Source: Undaria pinnatifida
Taxonomy: Eukaryota > Sar > Phaeophyceae > Laminariales > Alariaceae
Assembly: GCA_012845835.1 (NCBI GenBank)
Contig: JABAKD010000020.1
Location: forward strand, 18,717,146-18,781,145
Reading direction: 5' to 3'
DNA length: 64,000 bases
Both the position numbers and the translations under genes were made by a program. Shown here piece by piece: positions 45,820-57,720 of the stretch. The notes beneath the pieces are model-generated. The model did no database searches. It had not been told where the DNA came from and was given only the letters and a program-made list of their open reading frames with translations. How positions within the stretch are numbered: position 1 is the stretch's first letter; each line of letters opens with the position of its first letter.

Positions 45820-46051
45820 TTATGCGGCCAGTCCCCGCGTGGTCTCGATGTTTATGGGCTCGTCGTTCAGGATGGAGAGAAAGCTTGAGGTTGGCTTGCG
45901 GGTGTACACGAAGGCCGGAGATGTCGCCAGTGGCTCTTGGTCGTCTTGTGTTGATTCCGCAGATCCTGTCTCGGGTTTTGCCCATGGCTGTCCTTTTGCT
46001 GTCATGAGCTTGTGAACCTCCTCCTGTCGGTCTGTTTCGTTGTTCTTGAAT
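45820..46051 (-). CDS. Terminal exon of an unknown gene (candidate)
   Basis: After the acceptor TTTGCTTTTTAG (46,052-46,053) the minus strand reads FKNNETDRQEEVHKLMTAKG and later FVYTRKPTSSFLSILNDEPI, ending in TAA at 45,820. Composition is that of a real soluble protein. The 5' exon would lie above 46,060; the frame there is open but unconvincing. No known domain. Confidence 0.4.
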
Positions 46052-46091
46052 CTAAAAAGCAAACAGCAGTGGATATAGGCGCTGATGCTCC

Positions 46092-46280
46092 ATGAGAAAG
46101 GGCTTCTTTGTCTCAGCGACAATAGAAGCCCTACAGTTCCTCATTCCGCGCACTCTCTGCGACGAACTGGTGGTGAAGGGGGATGATTGCCCATCGTGGC
46201 GTGTATCACTCGTCGTGAAGTTCAATATCTGGCTCAACAAGACACGAAGAGTACCTATTCTGAAATTAAATAGCTGATTT
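46092..46280 (+). CDS. Short ORF, unknown (weak candidate)
   Basis: MRKGFFVSATIEALQFLIPR starts a 61-codon frame with plausible composition. The 35 bases before it (AAAAAGCAAACAGCAGTGG and on) are shared with 41,317-41,350, so it may be part of a repeat. It overlaps nothing else that I call. Confidence 0.2.
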
Positions 46281-46284
46281 CCAT

Positions 46285-49200
46285 ATGAAACAACAGGAAA
46301 TAAAGAAAAAACTTCAAAACCAAGATAAAAAGACGGCGCACGGAACAACTGCTGGTTTTGTTTTTTTTGCCGATTGAGAATCCACCTATTCGGCCTTTAA
46401 TTTTTTACCACGCAAATTTTACTGCATAAGAGTCGCCCGTTTAAAAAGTCCCCATCGTACGAGTACTGGCGCTGGACACGTACGTACTGATAGGGTTACC
46501 ACATATTTACGGTTCTCCACCACGACGGCGAGAGAGCGAACCGTACCCGGGAGGGCGCCTCCCCACACTCCGCTTCTCGAGCTCCGGACAAGAACATAGT
46601 TTTCACTACCACCAGGTACATCTTATTTGCCCACAGACAGTCAGATGTTGGATGTTTGAGTTTTGTGCTTGCGCCACTCCCTGAGGCACTTCCCGGAGGG
46701 GAACCTTGTATTTCACATGGGTCAGGGTTAGGGTTAGTTCCATCCATGATGAAAAACACAATAACGTAGGACACCCCGTTTTGAGTCAAGTTGCCCTCCC
46801 AACGCCCTCCCAACCACGTTCGCTTTTGGCAACGTTCCTGATGATGCCTGGCACCAGGTTGGAATGATGCCAGAAGTACGAGTTGTACCGGACCCGTAAG
46901 TCCGGGCGTGTTTTCGTCTACCACTCTGAACGGAATTTTAAGAACCGTCCTGGTTATTAATATACATAATGTATATCGTCAACGATCCTTATAATTACGT
47001 CGAGACTGGTACCAATAATACTAATACTGCACGCAATACAGTGTACATACAGCAGCAGTATAATACCTGGTTCCGGAGGTGTTTTGATCTGGCGCATCGT
47101 TACCTGATACCTGGTACCAGGTAATATTTTTTGTCTGCGGCTGTGGCTGCATCAAGTCGCTTTCAACTAAGTTACTGCAGTTACTGCTGTAGTACCGCAG
47201 ACGGGTAGTGCGAACACTGCGACTACACACTACACTGGGTAGTACCGGTCCTCTAAACCGGTGTAGTATCGATAGCGGTCAAGGCTATCTTTAATTTCAA
47301 ATGTGTATGTGTAGGGTGCCACCCGCCGGGTACTCGCCACGAACGGGCAAACCGCTCTCGTCTGCACCGGTAGCTTGCCACAAGCCACGCTCTACCTTCA
47401 CACGAGAACAATGGCGGTGTTTCCTCGAGAAGACCCACAGCAACAGACAACATGTGCAAAGCCGCGTCTTACTCAACCTCGAAAAAAACTTGTTCCTTAC
47501 CTGTGAAAGCATGAGCTGGCTTCACAAGCAGCAGGCACAGCGCGCGTCGGAAGCAAGTGGGCACCATGGTTTCGAAGACTGCGCCCACTAGACTCCCGTC
47601 TTGGCAGTTTGACGTTCCAATTGGGAAAAGGCTCAAGCTTGACCCGCTACCCCCAAGCCAACAAACCTTGGTACCTTGGTTCCACGCTAGTGCTACGCAG
47701 TAAATGAGGGCGATCATGACAGTCCTTCACGAATAGACTTAATTTGATCGTAAATATAAGACACCGTTGTTATTATGTAAGATATAAAAAATATGCCTTA
47801 TATTTAAGATCATACTCCACATACGTACCAGACACACTGATACGTAACGTAAATTTAATGAACGTCTGGTTCACTCATATATACTTGGCAACGGTCCCTA
47901 TATTTCCGTTCAGAGTGGTACAGAACATGACAGCAGTCCACAGCATTCATTGCTGTAGGATCGTACCATGCATCATGCATACAGCAGCAGCAGGGTGTGT
48001 ATCCGAGGGCTTCGTTCAGCCTTCTTTGTTCGCCATTGGCGCTGATAGCTGGTATTAATAGCATGCCGTGAACCACCGCGGAGGCCAGATGGCCGCGAAC
48101 CAAGCAAAAGTAGTGATGCACACCATATCAACCAGGCACGTGGTATCTTGGTATGGTCTAGTCTATACGAGTTATTGTCTTACTATTTCGTTCTGCCGAG
48201 TACCGGTTCCCCCCCCCGCTCACCGCCGGTGACGACTTTAAAGTGGCCGTTCATACTGAAGCACAGACAGCGCCGGTAGCTTGCGTTTTTCTGTTTTCAA
48301 GGATGCGCCACACACCGCTCCCCGCTCCCCGCTCCCCGCTTCTCCGCCCCGCTTCTCCGCCCCGCCCCCCCCCCCGGCCCCCCAAGAGTTTTTTGCTTTG
48401 AGAAGCTTTGAGTAGGTGCCGGCACCGTGGCAGGTTACAGCTAGCTGGGGGTGTTTCAAATTCGCACTCATCTACCGTCGGTGTTGAGGCATTTTTCACT
48501 TCACAATTGTCGGATCGCGCCGGACATCGCAGGACTTCGTTCGGCATTCTTCGCGAAATCCTGTGAAGCCATATGGCTTGCGCCCAAAGTTGTATGATGA
48601 TAGCCGCTGGCGATCGGTGGCAGGGTTGCCATGCCATATACCCCAGCTGGTCACGGCGGTGGAGAGGTTCTGGCGGCCTTATATACGGACACAGTATCAC
48701 CCTAAAGATATTATTTGTTCGGCAATGCCTGAGCGAAGCAGACACCTCGCGTTGTAGGCACTTCTCTTGCGATGTACCTTGCATTGATAATCCGTTCAAC
48801 GTGGCTATAACGAATGTCTTCCTGCACCATCAACATATATATAGTCTATATTTAGACTATGCTGTCACTACATACATACATGTAGTCTAGACTATACTTC
48901 GAAGCAAAGTAGTAGAATAGTATTTGATACAGGTGCATGACATCAGGGCGGCGAAGGCGGCGCAAAAGACGATCACCCGGGGACGGGGGCGAGGCTGGTA
49001 TGGCAGGGTTTCCCCTGAACGGTGGTGAGCAGCATGGTCTTGCCATCATATATGGTCGGAACGTCTGTGGTATTTGTGTGTGTCGCGCAGGGGGGAAGGG
49101 TTATTGGATGCCCATTTAAATTAGTTTTTAAATAGTTGCAGTCTACAAGTACTGAAAGCAGTATGCTTGAGATAAATGTTTAAACCACACCCCGCAACGT

Positions 49201-51110
49201 GTGGTGAGTCATTGTGACACGAGTTCTCGTTTCAGGATACGTACACATCGTTTTTCGCGTCCTCTCCGTTGTCCATTGAGCGAGCCGCAAGCTCGAGGTG
49301 GTCTCTTTTGATCCGAGGTGAAACCTCTGAATCGTTTTGCATCTGCCGTCAATGCCGTGTTGCGAACACGTAGTACTAGAGGTAACAAACGTCTCCGCCG
49401 AAACAAAGCCTCCATCTCACGACCATATCAAACTGCCCCAACTAGGTGAGCGTATCGATTGATGCCTACGTTAATGTCCTGGTAGTACACGCTATCTGCC
49501 AGACCTGTGACCTCGTGAAACGAGCAACCTACGGTTGGGACGTAGCGATCCCGTTGACATCTAAAAATTTAATAATAATAGAAAATAACGAAGGACACAA
49601 CCGTCACGTATTACATTCGACCGCCAACCGTCCGCGTACACAGCTGCTCCCATAGTAGACTATGCATGCGCGTTTTCGAACGGACGGCTATATCTATGTA
49701 TGAATACTTTGCTCTGATAGATGCGAGGCTGCTTCACGCTTCGCGCGGCATCGAACGGCATGCGGTGATCTGTGCCCATCGCCTCAATCCTGCGAGCCCT
49801 CGACTAGAAACGCGGCGGAATGGCAGGTAAGCTTCGGATATTAGACTACCTGGTAGTCTAGACTAGGATATTTGATATTTTGGATTTTGGATTTTTGGAT
49901 ATTTCAACACATCTTTCGGTTCGTCGAAGATATTCTTTGCAGAGAACAAACAAACGTTGGCCTTCCACGGTGTACGAAACATGAAAACGAGATTGCATCG
50001 TTGCATCTTCATTTCAGCAGAGGGCAGAGGGCAGCGGGCAGAAGGCGCACATCATTCTGACTACCCGTTGAAGGTGCACTGGTGCGACCGGTGAGCCATC
50101 CCAGGGTGCGCACTGCTGTCCGATGACGACGTGTCTGCTGTGGGCGCCTCGAATGAATTTTTACTGCTTTCTGGCGGCGGTTGACCTTTTCTGTGTTTGA
50201 CCTGGAGAGATGGGGAGATAGTCACTTGTTGTCTCACCCTGATTCTACCCTACAGTAAGCTGTTCATGTTTAATCGTTTTCGCAGGTATACTACTTGCTC
50301 CCTCTTTAGGGACGTTCTAGAGCTCTTCCTCTGCGGACATTCGGAAGTCGCGCCCACGCATCTTTGACGCGTTGGCTCTATTGATAGATGTCGAGTAGTA
50401 CTTCCCGGCTCTAGCCGACCGAGAGCAGCCGTCCTTCTTTACTTACTTGGACGTTCGCATCTGCCTGCTATTACACCCAGGAAAAGCAGCGAACCTGGTG
50501 ATCGACATTATATATCTGTTCCACTAAAAGCCATCTCCGTCTTACTAGTAGTGTTGTTGAAATGTTTGTCAACGGGCGTAGAGTGTGTGCCTGGTGTGTC
50601 TGGTGGCGTCAAAGCGTTGTTAATCCCTGAGGAATGATATAGACCTTCGTGGCCCCGACAACGGACCACCATACTTTTCTTTCTTCCGCTGACGTTTGTA
50701 TGTATTGCCGGAGCTCGTCCCTGTGCGACTAAGGGACTAAAAAAATAAACTGATCATTAAATAAATTAAATATGATCTGAATAGTACTGTTTGTATCGTA
50801 CCAGGCACAGACATCAATAGAACGATCTTCCTCGGGGTCCAAAAATGCTACAAGTACCCGGGTACGAACTGAGGCAAAAAACAACTGATCATAAAGTATA
50901 CAGTCTAAAGTATCCGCTGCCGTTTGTACCAGACACAAGCAGCAGTAGAACGAACCTCCCGTGCCCCAAAAAACTACTGCCAGAGGTACAGCAGTATGAA
51001 CTTGTCGCAAACGTGACGGGGACACAGAAAATCGCGTTGTTGTGTCTTTAAAACATGAGCCAGTGGTAAAAAGACAAAGCCTACTCGTGCAACTGCCGAC
51101 AACGCACGAA
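46285..51110. other. Mostly non-coding; no confident gene
   Basis: Isolated frames with some protein character are 48,563-48,757 (+, ERFWRPYIRTQYHPKDI) and 49,209-49,415 (-). Palindromes built on GTAGTCTAGACTA occur at 48,880-48,893 and 49,853-49,864. A CCCCGCTCCCCGCT run lies near 48,318-48,375. Two TTAGGG-like units near 46,725 are too short to mean a telomere. Confidence 0.35.
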
Positions 51111-51137
51111 AAATTGATCCTTCAATTAGTATTAATA

Positions 51138-51620
51138 GTGCAGTCCTTAGTACGGAGTGTGCGAATAACATCTTCTGCATCGCTCATTAACACATGTCAT
51201 GAATGAGCCAGTGCGAGCGGTGGACGTATAGTATTCACAAACTTAGATGTATCACGCAGCAGCTTGTAAAGATGAGAATATCGACCCTAAATTTATCAAT
51301 AGTGCAGTCCTTAGTACGGAGTGTGCGAATAACATCTTCTGCATCGCCCATTAACACACGAGCCAGTGCTAGCGGTGGACGTATAGTATTCACAAACTTA
51401 GATGTATCACGCAGCTTGTTTGTAAAGATGAGAATATCGACCCTAAATTTATCAATAGTGCAGTCCTTAGTACGGAGTGTGCGAATAACATCTTCTGCAT
51501 CGCCCAGTAACACACGGGCCAGTGCGAGCGGTGGACGTATAGTATTCGCAAACTTAGATGTATCACGGCAGCTTGTAAAGATGAGAGTATCGACCCTAAA
51601 TTTATCGAACTCACAGCTGA
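51138..51620. repeat. Three tandem units of about 160 bp
   Basis: AGTGCAGTCCTTAGTACGGA and then ATAACATCTTCTGCATCGC begin units near 51,138, 51,300 and 51,459. Each contains AGCGGTGGACGTATAGTATT and AACTTAGATGTATCACG. The long frames on both strands here are repeat by-products. Confidence 0.88.
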
Positions 51621-51624
51621 CGCG

Positions 51625-52830
51625 TTTCGATTTTTTCCTAAAATGATCCCTGGTACAACAACAGCAGAAGACGCAGCAATTTGCATGCGCCCACATGCAC
51701 GTGATGGAACAGCTATATATAGACTATATTCTTCCCACACCAAACACCAGCACGCCGTCTTTTTGGTCTGGCAACTCACGGGTTTTATGTTTGGTACGTA
51801 CGTGTCGCTGTTGCGAGATACAACACCAACCCAGCATGCGTGACACTCATAATCTAGTACCAGCGAACGACCTAGACAGTTTTTCACTGTATTTAAGCTG
51901 TACTTGTCATACGAGGACGTCATATAACGTCGATACATCGTACAGGACGTCAGAGGGAAAACAGTAGTATGACAAAAAATGACGAGTGCGGCAACACCCA
52001 CTTACTTGTTCGTTGCGAGATGGTACATTTGGTGTCCGAACTATAGTATGATGAGAATATTGGAGGGTTTTAGTCCGTTTGACCGATGCGAAAAGGTGAA
52101 AAAAACTGCCTACCCATACTAAGCCATATATGGCATCCCCGCTGGACCTGCGGGATAGCAGATCGGCCGGATATGTCATACGCCAATGTTAAGGTATTGC
52201 TGGGGTACAAGTCCGACAATACGATTTATGCGCAGGTTCGAGCCGACGACGCCCTTTGCTAAGGTATTAGAGGGCATTAGACTAGTCCGTTTGACCACTG
52301 GTAACAGGTTGACCAAGTGCCCACCCAAAGGAAGCCTCGTACATGAGTATAATGCCATGAGTCGCATGGCACGGGTGCAGGATGATCCTACTCGTACTGT
52401 TACTAATACACAAGCATACACGCTTACACTACTTGTAGGCGATTGATAAGACCAAACGTATACTTGTAGTTTTTTGTCACGATTCCTGTGCTCCAAAAGG
52501 GTCCATATGTTCATACAAGTACATCGTTTACCGTACAGGGTATATTGACAATAAAAGCAGCCTGGTCATCAAAGCTGCTGGCTATTATCGCGCGGACATA
52601 CTATAGTGTTCGGCATCAAAACAAGCTGTCCCCTCGATCGCACCTACGTAGACAACATGTGTAGTCTGTGGCCGCTAAAGTGCTCGCCGTGGGGCAAATC
52701 TATTACTACATACACGGCACCTGGTAGTAGTTTGGAGAGACAATGTTGAACGCTATCCCGACAGAATACGAAGGCTGCTCGTGTATCTGATCGGTCATCG
52801 CACCCCCAACCGTTTGCTTTACCATCCTAC
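51625..52830. other. No gene supported
   Basis: Short frames on both strands; none has protein character or splice support. Confidence 0.3.
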
Positions 52831-52869
52831 TTGAATGGCGTAATTTTCTTACCAAGTACGCTGGACGAC

Positions 52870-53999
52870 ATGAGTGACATTGGTGCTGAACCGCCTGACG
52901 GCGGCGAAGAGGATGAAGAGGCTGGATCGTCTCTATCGAACGTGGTGTATGCCGCTCTTGAGTGCGAGAGGTCTTTGAAGCTCGAGGGAGAACGGTTGGT
53001 CCCGGCAAACGTGAGTCCCCGACACAGTAGTTATCCTCACTTGTGGAGCTAGAAAAGTGTTCCAAGACGTAGTTCAGGGTTGAATCCTGCCGTTCCAGGG
53101 TAGGAGAGTGCTATTAGGCCTAGTTTGGGTTGAGTGTTGCCATTTTATTCGGGAGGGGGGGTTATGCGGCTTAAGTTTCGGCAGGCGAAAGATTAACGTT
53201 TACCACCAGTCCAACGAACTAATACCCATCCTACCGATTAACATTGACTGGCACATATACTCATGCACATTGATGGGCTCTTAAACGAGGGAGGCATGAA
53301 CCTATCGTATGTCGCATTTCCGACAAGCAAACGCCGAAGAACCCCACAAACCAAAGTATACCTCCACGAGTGTGGACCCGTATGACTGCCGCTCTTGCTG
53401 TATCCGCAGCTCTAGACGCGTATCTAGTGACAGCAACAGCTACCTAGGCGCATCCGGCCGTGATCACCCCCCTCTGTAAACAAGTCTTCACGCCTGCCAC
53501 GGAGAACACTAAACGGCAACGTCCTCGCTGAGGCACCGGAGGCACCGCTCTTGGCCTACCCTGACTGGGACGGAACCACCAACAAACGGCCGTCCCTTCT
53601 TTGCTGAGATATGCCGGCGTCGAATGTTTCGGGGCAACTCTTGAACGGCAACGAAAAATAAAGCATGTGTTGTAAGAAAAGCAGCTCTTGAGCAGAAACG
53701 TTACGATGGCTTAGCCTGTCCTATCGTCCATACCGGCCACACCACTTTCGATTCCTAACGCCACTAGACTCCACTCGGTGTGCTGCAGACTCTGGCAGTG
53801 TCGTCTCAGCTACTCTTTGGGTTCGGCATTCTTTATTTTTCCCAACGTTTAGGCGCTGGAAGGTTTCGACGAAGTCACCGATTTCTCCGAGGCCGGCTTT
53901 TATAACCTCCCTCCTGGATGGAATTTCAGTACTGTAACTACAGCAAATGCAGAATGCACGCTAACACCGATTTCGTCCTATGGCTACCGCTACCTGTGA
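52870..53999 (+). CDS. Two-exon gene, acidic small protein (candidate)
   Basis: Exon 1 (52,870-53,010) starts at an ATG, reads MSDIGAEPPDGGEEDEEAGS and ends exactly on a codon at GTGAGT. The next good acceptor (TTTTTCCCAACGTTTAG, 53,851-53,852) opens in the same phase. It reads ALEGFDEVTDFSEAGFYNLP, then PPGWNFS, with TGA at 53,997-53,999. The joined product would have 95 residues. Exon 1 is acidic and disordered, and the second exon begins like a folded domain. The frame upstream of the ATG is also open for 13 codons. An additional intron inside 53,011-53,852 or beyond the second exon is possible. Family unknown. Confidence 0.45.
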
Positions 54000-55390
54000 C
54001 GGCGCGTGACCGCAGCGGCCGCGGTCGGTCGATCCCGCCGGACGACGAAAACGTATACCTGGTGATACTACTATCTCGTCTGCTCCCTTGACCTTTTCCC
54101 CTCTGGATCCCCTTTTCCGAGTAATGTGTAGGCTTGGATGCGCCGCTGCCTTCAAGCCAAAGCATCGGTTTGGGTGGGCTGTTGTTCTCTAGTTCTGATT
54201 TGAATAATTTTAGTCAACCAAGACTGGTCCAGGAGCAAGAGTTTCGGAGGAAATGCTCATGACTCATCCCAGTAGCCTTCAATATGGTTTGACGTTTTCT
54301 TTTGTTTAGACCACCACTGCCAGTAGTGGGGGCAAACGGTATCTAGTTGTGTTGCAGCAAATCGAAGCGTAGTAAGCAAACGCGTATATACGTACCCGTT
54401 TCTGGTCACGTTCGCGTGGGGGGGGGGATTCTACTACTAACGTGGTCTACCAAAAGTACTGAAGGTGTGTAACATTTACGCCCCCGCTTTCCCATTTTCT
54501 ATGACTATTTTTGAAGGCGAGCGAACCAAATATGTACCCTCCCCCCCCCCCCCCCCCCCTTCATGCCGAAACATCCTTCGATCTACGAGTTTCCCAGCAA
54601 AGGTTGTCGACGACAACGAACGCCGCACATGTTCGTTTATGAACTCAGCACCTGCTGTACACATGTGGCGAGAACAAGTTAGAGGGTTTGTTTTCGCCGA
54701 GGAGGCAAAAGAAAAACAAGGATTTTGTTTATGCGGTATTTTTCGCCGCAGACAAAAGCTTTTGAGGCACCTTTTGCGACGCTGCTTCACACATTCACGC
54801 CAGCCATTATATATAGAGGGTAACAGGAGCGGTAGAGACGCAAATTTCGAGTATTTTGCGCGTAAAATGTCCTTTTTTGTGCCTCATTCGGGCCGTCTCG
54901 GGCGGCATCCGTCGAAGATGTTGGCAACTTTTTCATTGGAACATCTGACCGCCCCAAACTACATTGTTTGCTACATCTATCTTGCACCCCTCACATCCTG
55001 AGAAAGTCGACGCCTCAAAACCGAAGACTTTCTGGTTTATGCGGGGAATTAATATAGTTGTTTCCCCTGTCAAAAAGGTTAACCCGCCTCCGCTAAGATC
55101 CCCCTGTTTACCGAGCGCTGCACGGTCGACTCGTGTCTCGGAACAGCACAACAACATGAAAGAGCGGCCTGGACAAACTCATAGGTCGGCCTTCTGCACG
55201 GTCCGCGAGCTATTATTTGCTATTCTGAAATGTTTTTTTTTTTTTTTGGTCTTAGCTGAAAAGCTACGAGCCTGCCTTGAGGAGTGATTTCCCCATCTGG
55301 TAAAAACCGATCTTCACACGATCACACGAGTAGTCGCGTCCCTGAATCTGCTAAAAAAAACGGGAAAATCTGGCAGTGCAGATATATGGA
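54000..55390. other. No confident gene
   Basis: Contains a C run near 54,541-54,559 and a T run near 55,232. The 178-codon + frame (54,465-55,001) crosses the C run and has no motif. Confidence 0.35.
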
Positions 55391-55396
55391 GGCTAT

Positions 55397-55663
55397 TGTA
55401 AGGATACTGGCCGGAGACATAGAGTGCCCCCTGCAGGTCTGCCAATTGAGCAGGTCCTCGGAGAGTACTCACTTTCTTAGCCTTCGTAGTCGTTGCTTTA
55501 CTCGGTTCCACCCGAGCCCCGGGTGGCTTCTGAGATCGGAGGCACGTGCCTCCGATCTATTTCCTAACTATCCCGAACATAAAACGCTAGCCTTATCATA
55601 CAAAACCCATCAAAATGATCTCAATTTGGATCATTACAGGCCTTTCGAGGCCGTATCTTAACA
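55397..55663 (-). repeat. 3' LTR of the family B element
   Basis: 267 bases, sharing the palindromic GATCGGAGGCACGTGCCTCC and CTGCAGGTCTGCCAATTGAG with 56,628-56,901 and, reversed, with 4466-4718. Confidence 0.88.
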
Positions 55664-55939
55664 CTAGCCCACCCTGATGAGCTGCATATGCAGAAATATG
55701 GGAGATTCGGGGAAACTCCGGCTCTATGAACTAGACCATGAGTCGAAGATGCGGCTCCTCAAAACCCACTCCCACACCTCTAACGGTGTGGCTATGGAGC
55801 CAGGAACACGCGAAGAAAAGCAGTTGAAGGAAACGCAGACCCTACAACCACCAGTTCGACTGTGTCCACCTCTGCCTTGCTTTGCGCTCCAGCCCCTTCT
55901 TCGTTGACGACGCGCCGACGAACAGCGACAGCAACCGGT

Positions 55940-56365
55940 AATGCACCCCCGCTGTAGAATATGGATTCTGGCCCGGCAGGGCCCCTCGACCATCTTCCAG
56001 ACGAGGTTCGCGCGTTACTCGCCTGCCGATTGGAAGCGAGAGCAGCACGCTGAGCCGACGTGCCACACCATGATGCGTTACATCTCTAGCGACCGGCCAT
56101 CGGCCCTGCCGCTCGACTTTTGGACGTGCTACCCCTTGCACAAGTGTCCCTCCCTCTCAGACATCCACGAGCTGGCGCGGGTCGACTACATACAACGGAC
56201 GACGACATCGTCATACTCGTCCGTAACCCGACACTGCCGCCAACAAGGTCTGACATACCCAACCCTGTGGAGCGAGCTGCTTGCTTGCCAAACGACGAGC
56301 CTGTTCGCATCCACGTCCCCCTGCTTATGCGCCCTTGGATTATGCAAGCTTGTCACATACTTCAG
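55940..56365 (+). pseudogene. pol: Broken Ty3/gypsy pol fragment inside the family B element
   Basis: The + strand reads ADWKREQHAEPTCHTMMRYI and then LPLDFWTCYPLHKCP in one frame. After about 56,190 the neighbouring frame continues with ILVRNPTLPPTRSD and LPNDEPVRIHVPLLMRPW, then IMQACH. The order matches the stretch between RNase H and the integrase zinc site in a widespread class of Ty3/gypsy pol, as I know it. A shift of frame separates the two parts and the match fades after IMQACH. The fragment runs against the LTR direction. Confidence 0.5.
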
Positions 56366-56627
56366 TGTCGTCCGCACGTTGTTGGAAGGTGTCGTCCGTG
56401 TGGTACGTGCCCGGCGACCAACAGGAGGGGCCCCTGCCATATCTCACTGCTGTTGTGGTCGCCGTTGGAGGAGGAAGGGCGCTCCCTCCATGGAGAAGCC
56501 ACCCGTGAAGGAACAAGGGTTGTGGGCTCGATGGAAAGCAAAAGCAAAATCGCTACGAAAACAGCTATCGGAAAGATTGGAGGAACGCTGCCACAACAGC
56601 AAGTCTAGCCTGCCGACGACGCCATCA

Positions 56628-56901
56628 TGTAATGATATTGGGCGGAGACACAGAGTGCCCCCTGCAGGTCTGCCAATTGAGCAGGTCCTCGGAGAGTACT
56701 CAATTTCTTAGCCTTCGTAGTCGTCTCTTTATTCGATTCCACCAGAGCCCCGGATAGCTTCTGAGATCGGAGGCACGTGCCTCCGATCTACGGAGTATTT
56801 CCTAACTATCTCGAATATAAAACGCCAACCTTATCATACGAAACACATCCAAATGATCCCAATTCTGATCATTTTAGGCCTGTCGAGGCCGTATCTTAAC
56901 A
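56628..56901 (-). repeat. 5' LTR of the family B element
   Basis: 274 bases. It is clearly more diverged from its partner than the TRIM LTRs are from each other, and has a small insertion (ACGGAGTA) after the palindrome. Confidence 0.88.
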
Positions 56902-56909
56902 CTATGAAG

Positions 56910-57620
56910 ACTGGCATATCTGGGATGATTTCCGTTCAAAAGCGAAACAAATCGCAATCAATTGGCATGTGAACGTACGTAACGCCCCCCCCCCCCCACC
57001 ATTTATTTTATGTTCAATATGACAGTTTTTTGTATGTAAAAAAACGGCTCGTTTTTGGGCGTACTTTCCTGTACGGATTTTGTCGCCTGCAGTGCCCCTC
57101 TCACACTATGCATGGTTTGGCAGTCTACAGTCTGCCCTATCTCCTTCCCTGTACACTGCAGGCGTTTCACCTAATTTCAGGTCAAGGGAAGCGACAACTC
57201 GCCGCGTGAATCTATCGGGCTTCCACTTAAAAAATCTTGCTCGCTGGCTCACTCGATGCGCGCACGCGCGCTAACTGTCGAGAAACTAAACAAAGCAGAA
57301 TTAAAATTTCAAACTTGAAAACGACACCCAGGAAGCACAAACCCAACTTTCAGCACCACGGTCGCGTCCTTAAATTGACACGGACTACTCTGCCGTTTGG
57401 TGAGCTCTTTTATTGATAGTCGTGGCACCAAGTTACATACGTAGTCTATAGTCTATGCTTGCACCTCCACAATTACTACGTACTTACTTGTAGTGTATTG
57501 CGGAATTTTTAATTTTCGTCGCTGTACGAGCCGTGAAATGGAGTGCCCTCCGTAGAAGCGTAGACTAGAAGGATAGCAGTCACCGTCGTTTTTTAAATTT
57601 TGAATTTGAAATTTTGAAAA
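56910..57620. other. No gene supported
   Basis: C run near 56,987. The + frame 57,080-57,274 is short and featureless. Confidence 0.3.
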
Positions 57621-57720
57621 ATTGAAATTGGGTAGTTCAATGTGCCCTGGAAGGGGTTATTCTTTGGGCAGGAGGGGATTTCATTTCCTCCGCATACCAG
57701 GTGCCAGGTATTATAGCCGC

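Larger units (their letters stand above)
55397..56901 (-). mobile_element. Non-autonomous LTR element, family B
   Basis: LTRs of 267 bases (55,397-55,663) and 274 bases (56,628-56,901) flank a 964-base interior. CTAT lies directly before (55,393-55,396) and directly after (56,902-56,905), a 4-bp target duplication. On the minus strand each LTR runs TGTTAAGATACGG to CATTACA or CCTTACA. Next to the right LTR on the minus strand is TGGCGTCGTCGGCAGG, the primer-binding site also used by family A, set off by three bases. Next to the left LTR is CAGGGTGGGCTAG. The element's own strand encodes nothing recognisable; a broken pol piece lies on the opposite strand. Confidence 0.9.

Noticed and set aside
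46722-46740. TTAGGG-like interstitial telomere repeat
   Set aside because: Only about two units are present, within chance expectation.
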